From positions 1 through 45,510 of IMG/VR virus record IMGVR_UViG_3300010155_000012: a DNA stretch of 45,510 nucleotides. The stretch is one strand, 5' to 3'. The notes beneath the pieces were generated by a model. The model had not been told where the DNA came from. It made no database searches and saw only the letters and a program-made list of their open reading frames with translations. This stretch comes from a virus. A program made the translations under genes and the position numbers. Positions 42,149 through 45,510 of this stretch are shown one piece after another (positions within the stretch are counted from its first letter, which is position 1; each line of letters starts with the position of its first letter).

Positions 42149-43251
42149 TAGTTTTTACCCTCGTGTTCGAGTCGAAGAAGACCACCAAACGCGATTGAGT
42201 CAGTTCCATCGTACGTGTTGTTGGCGTAGTGAAACCCAGCAGTCGTAGATTTCTTAAGAAAGTTTGTCATTCCTGTATCACTTGATCCAAATTGGGCATA
42301 ATCATACCACGTCGAGCCTTCAAGCGCGCCTGACATTTTCATCAAGGTGTTAAATTGGGGAGAAGGTGTTGTGTCATTAAATGGGTTGTGTTTTCTTGTT
42401 GGATAAGATGTAATTCCGGGTTGCGCTAGCCCTACAAAGCTTCCGGTTCTTCCCAGACCTGTCGTTACGTTATAGATGGCTGTCCCTGACAGAAACAAGC
42501 CCTTTCCCTTGTTAACCGCGAGCAGCGCGTCCACCGGATCTGAGGAGATTCTGACCCCATCCGTAAAGGTGTTTTGAGCATCCTGGAAGTGATCACACTC
42601 AAGCGGAATCTTCCGATCAACAAATTGTAAGATAAAATCTGTACCTTTAACAGGATCTATGTTTCCGTCTATCACATGTCCCCTAAACGTATTTGCTGTA
42701 AAGGGCTGCTCTGCCGATCGAAACTGAGTCCCTATCGTTCTAATGGCCAGAGGTTCTATTATGCCATCCATCTGGTCGGGATCTTTAAATGCAGGGTCCG
42801 CTAAGACAATTGGATATATTGCGGCATTATTATCTTGCATATAATCAACCGCATTAAACCTGGAAACGGAGTCATTAAAAGGAATGCCCTCGTCTTTAAA
42901 GAGCTTGGGCTGTCCAAAGTGATTTGGTTCCACAAAATAATTTCTATCAAAAGGATCAAATCCGTAGTCAGATATTCGCCAGGTTAAATTACATCTAAAG
43001 TGTTGAATCTTGGAGTGAATGCCCTCTCGGAATCGATTTATTTTTCTGGTGTCGACTCCTACACTTCCGCTAACTCGAGGTGACCTAACAAGTAGACCAG
43101 ACCTGATTCCTGGCATCAGAGAGTTAACAGTAGAAGACCCAGTAATACCCGGATAGGCGCCTAGCGAAGATCCAGTAACATGGGTATTATGTCCAAACCG
43201 ATCCTCAAAAGGAGTCATGACATCAAATGTCAACGGCTGTTTATACGTCAT
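42148..43251 (-). CDS. Unrecognised virion-cluster protein, 367 aa
   Basis: A soluble 367-residue protein starting MTYKQPLTFDVMTPFEDRFG, with many Asp-Pro, Phe and Gly residues and short strands, for example QHFRCNLTWRISDYGFDPFD and GTDFILQFVDRKIPLECDHF. I do not recognise the family. It lies directly downstream of the gpI-like wedge gene (a 9-base gap) and overlaps the next gene by one base, so the three are probably co-translated. AGGG lies about 8 nt before the ATG. A baseplate role is inference from context. Confidence 0.68.
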   Translation of the reverse strand: MTYKQPLTFDVMTPFEDRFGHNTHVTGSSLGAYPGITGSSTVNSLMPGIRSGLLVRSPRVSGSVGVDTRKINRFREGIHSKIQHFRCNLTWRISDYGFDPFDRNYFVEPNHFGQPKLFKDEGIPFNDSVSRFNAVDYMQDNNAAIYPIVLADPAFKDPDQMDGIIEPLAIRTIGTQFRSAEQPFTANTFRGHVIDGNIDPVKGTDFILQFVDRKIPLECDHFQDAQNTFTDGVRISSDPVDALLAVNKGKGLFLSGTAIYNVTTGLGRTGSFVGLAQPGITSYPTRKHNPFNDTTPSPQFNTLMKMSGALEGSTWYDYAQFGSSDTGMTNFLKKSTTAGFHYANNTYDGTDSIAFGGLLRLEHEGKN

Positions 43252-43260
43252 TTCTATGCC

Positions 43261-45510
43261 CTACCATTTACAGATCCTAGCAATAAAACGAGGCTGTTTC
43301 GCTTCAAAATCAAGCTCTTCTTTTGTTCTAAACTGCTGATCAAAGTGATAAATAAATTTATTTCTTTCAAGTGTATGAGACTCAATAACAAAATTAATTC
43401 CAAGATAATTAGTCTTTTTAGGTACAAGCTGAGCAATTATTGTTCCCATAGAAGTGTCAAACCACTTGAAAAATTCAAAGAAGTGCTTTAGATTAATTCT
43501 TCGAAATAAACGATCAAAGTAAATCTTTCTTGCCTGAACAATTTCAGGATAGCTATGGGAAAATAAAATATTCATCTCTCCCATCGCATTATCAAAAAAA
43601 TCAAGAGTTGAAAATATATTCATAATATCTTCATCTAGTGCCATTGTTGTAGACAGATCAATTGTAAATCGTGTATCATCATCTGGTTCTTCTGACGCCA
43701 CTAGATTATAGACTGGTGTGGGCTCAACATAGCTTGTATCATCGATAAAATCGTTAATCTTATTAAGGCTTCTAACTCTAACCTTGTTGTCCGTCTCCAG
43801 GATATCAAACTTAGGTGATAGAAATCCATAATAAAATGTGTAAGGGTCGATTACCTGTTTGGATAATTCAAATCCCTGACCGCGTCCAAATATATTATTT
43901 TGACTGAAATCGGTGAGAGTGATATTTCCTGATGAGTCAGATTTAGTTACTGGCTGATCGGTCGAAATGTCTGTTCTTAGTCTTTGAAAAGCACCTGTGG
44001 CCTGAGTATAAAAATTAAAATTGACCCTGGGATCTTTGACCCCCAGAGATTTAAAGTTGATAATGTGCTCTCTCCACTCCCTAAGCTCAAGTGCCTTAGA
44101 CCAGAATCTCATATAGCCTAACTGACCTCCAAATCTTGTTTGCCTGGACATCTCGTTAGATGAAGTTGAATTTAAAAGCATATCACATGTTTGAAGACTC
44201 TGGGATCCAACGACAATAAAGCTTCCTGAGACATTATATTCTGAAGATTTTACCTGAAAAATATTTGACGATAATGGTCCCTCAACAAACATGGATGAGG
44301 TGTAATATGCCTCTTGTATCTTTCCAAAGTTTTGTCTTGCACATCTCAAAAAGTATGATGCAGTTTGAAAAGATTGTATTTCTAGATTGTCACTTCTATT
44401 CCTTCCAAATGAAACATTCCACACATTCCCATCAAAAATATTCACACCTGTTAAAAATATCTCTAGGATCGGAGAGTCAGGTAGTGATGTTGGACTCGCT
44501 AATAGCTTTAAAGATCTACTGGCAACCACAGAAGAAGAAACCACTAAAAGATTACACGAGACACCGTGAGATCCAATATTTCCAGTAGAGCCAGTAAAGT
44601 GGGTTCCTGTAACGTGTAATCTAGCAAGACTTTGTGTGACTGGCCACGATTTAACAGTAACAGGAAATCGATATCTGCCTTCATATGTAAACGAGCCTGA
44701 CGTGAAAAGTCCGTCGGCCGGAATCGGTGAGACTCCGTGAATACCATATTTAGTCGGATTAATTGAATTTGCAAAGATAAAGTTTCCAGGTTGGGCCTGG
44801 GATGGTGGAAATCCGACCTCCACTCTAGACCCAGATAGATATCGAGACTGAACCACAGGAATATTGTCAGCTTTTCCCTGAGAGTTTGGTGAAGACGGGG
44901 TTATGGGCGCAAAAGCACCGGAGAAATTCATTAACGTCGCCACTTCTGTCTTAGTTTCTCTTAGTCCGCTTAGGCTTCGTCGGACAGGCCCTCCGTATTC
45001 TCTAATTCTAAAATTATTATCTGGGTTTATTCCAATTGACCTAATTATCGCCTTTATACTGTGAACAGTTCCTTTAGATCGAACGATGTCATTTAGATTA
45101 GTTAAGATTCTTCTCCAGATTTGATTTTGAATATAATATAAAGAATGATTTGAATAACCGTAGTCCGGTAAAGTATTTTCTCCATGGACATACTGTTCAA
45201 TCGAAGCTCCAGCAAAAAAGGTAGGAAGATCAAATCCAAAATAGTGAGCATAAAATGTTAAAAACTGATCTGGAATGGTGTCAATTCTATCATAATCAAC
45301 TGTTAAAAGTTTTGAAAAATAATCTGTAAATAGCTTAAGTTCATCAAAATATTTGGCCCAGACAAACAAAAACGAAGATAGAAGCTGAGCACTTCCTATT
45401 TCTCCCGAACCAGGTATAGAAGATCCCTTTATTTTTTCAACTATGGTCCCGTCTTCGGCACTAAACCCGTCAAAGATCTCTCCTTCCCAGAAATAATGTG
45501 GAGGAATTAA
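43261..45510 (-). CDS. Baseplate wedge-type protein (P2 gpI-like) with LamG-like insert; 5' end beyond window
   Basis: The reading frame stays open to the last base (first complete codons read LIPPHYFWEGEIFDGFS), so the start lies outside the window. A TTG at 45369 is not a real start because coding continues upstream. A segment soon after it resembles tail protein I/wedge proteins: FDELKLFTDYFSKLLTVDYD, then FLTFYAHYFGFDLPTFF, then a helix IWRRILTNLNDIVRSKGTVH leading to SIKAIIRSIGI. That pattern (DLP, then KGT...IK..L...GI) marks contractile-tail baseplate subunits. The middle (about 44080-44600) is a LamG-like sandwich ending LGYMRFWSKALELREWREHI. The C-terminus is helical and aromatic. 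It probably links the baseplate wedge to a surface domain. Confidence 0.75.
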   Translation of the reverse strand, partial: LIPPHYFWEGEIFDGFSAEDGTIVEKIKGSSIPGSGEIGSAQLLSSFLFVWAKYFDELKLFTDYFSKLLTVDYDRIDTIPDQFLTFYAHYFGFDLPTFFAGASIEQYVHGENTLPDYGYSNHSLYYIQNQIWRRILTNLNDIVRSKGTVHSIKAIIRSIGINPDNNFRIREYGGPVRRSLSGLRETKTEVATLMNFSGAFAPITPSSPNSQGKADNIPVVQSRYLSGSRVEVGFPPSQAQPGNFIFANSINPTKYGIHGVSPIPADGLFTSGSFTYEGRYRFPVTVKSWPVTQSLARLHVTGTHFTGSTGNIGSHGVSCNLLVVSSSVVASRSLKLLASPTSLPDSPILEIFLTGVNIFDGNVWNVSFGRNRSDNLEIQSFQTASYFLRCARQNFGKIQEAYYTSSMFVEGPLSSNIFQVKSSEYNVSGSFIVVGSQSLQTCDMLLNSTSSNEMSRQTRFGGQLGYMRFWSKALELREWREHIINFKSLGVKDPRVNFNFYTQATGAFQRLRTDISTDQPVTKSDSSGNITLTDFSQNNIFGRGQGFELSKQVIDPYTFYYGFLSPKFDILETDNKVRVRSLNKINDFIDDTSYVEPTPVYNLVASEEPDDDTRFTIDLSTTMALDEDIMNIFSTLDFFDNAMGEMNILFSHSYPEIVQARKIYFDRLFRRINLKHFFEFFKWFDTSMGTIIAQLVPKKTNYLGINFVIESHTLERNKFIYHFDQQFRTKEELDFEAKQPRFIARICKW

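Noticed and set aside
45367-45369. TTG as the start of the wedge-type gene
   Set aside because: The frame continues upstream without a stop to the window end and reads as a normal protein, so the true start is outside the window.
1-45510. tRNA genes, CRISPR arrays, insertion sequences, integrase or attachment sites
   Set aside because: None seen on reading; nearly all bases are in coding regions. A tRNAscan-type search was not possible here, so a tRNA hidden in a gap cannot be fully excluded, but the gaps are too short or lack cloverleaf signals.

Overview
The window is one continuous stretch of a large tailed bacteriophage genome (Caudoviricetes, contractile-tailed, T4-type morphogenesis). 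All of the roughly 33 genes I can support lie on the minus strand, so transcription runs from high to low coordinates. Genes are tightly packed, often with 1-4 nt stop/start overlaps, and no gap exceeds about 160 bases. I saw no rRNA, tRNA, CRISPR array, insertion sequence or integrase. The T4-type assignment rests on recognisable relatives of portal (gp20), prohead protease (gp21), scaffold (gp22), major capsid protein (gp23), large terminase (gp17), neck proteins (gp13, gp14), tail terminator (gp15) and tail sheath (gp18), in near-T4 order. The host cannot be named from this window.

Layout in transcription order (right to left). (1) 45510-23062: about 22 kb of large, mostly unrecognised tail/baseplate-type proteins. 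It includes a P2 gpI-like wedge protein with a LamG-like insert (cut by the window edge), two paralogues sharing an N-terminal module, very large orphans of 1051, 1071 and 1509 aa, an Fn3-like protein and a second LamG-like protein. (2) 23062-18035: a replication/recombination island with a RuvC-like resolvase, a DnaG-type primase, a single-chain Mre11-Rad50 (gp47-gp46) fusion and a small zinc protein. (3) 18003-6531: packaging and head genes, in the order small unknown, gp17, gp20, unknown, gp21, five small unknown head-region genes, gp22 and gp23, closed by a strong intrinsic terminator at about 6474-6504. (4) 6440-3615: an accessory cassette with a sulfotransferase, a beta-rich surface-type protein and an FtsZ/tubulin-superfamily GTPase. 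(5) 3459-1: neck and tail genes gp13, gp14, gp15 and the start of gp18.

Portal, protease, scaffold and capsid build the prohead. Terminase packages DNA through the portal. gp13/gp14/gp15 close the neck and cap the sheathed tail, and the large right-hand genes probably form the baseplate and its appendages. The resolvase, primase and Mre11-Rad50 fusion would supply recombination-dependent replication and trimming of branched DNA before packaging.

The most unusual element is the FtsZ-like GTPase (3615-4739) inside the late virion cluster of a T4-type phage. It keeps the glycine-rich nucleotide loop, the tubulin signature and both T7-loop aspartates. Other notable points are the sulfotransferase beside it, the fused SbcD-SbcC protein, a nested translation start inside the scaffold gene, and two LamG-like tail proteins.
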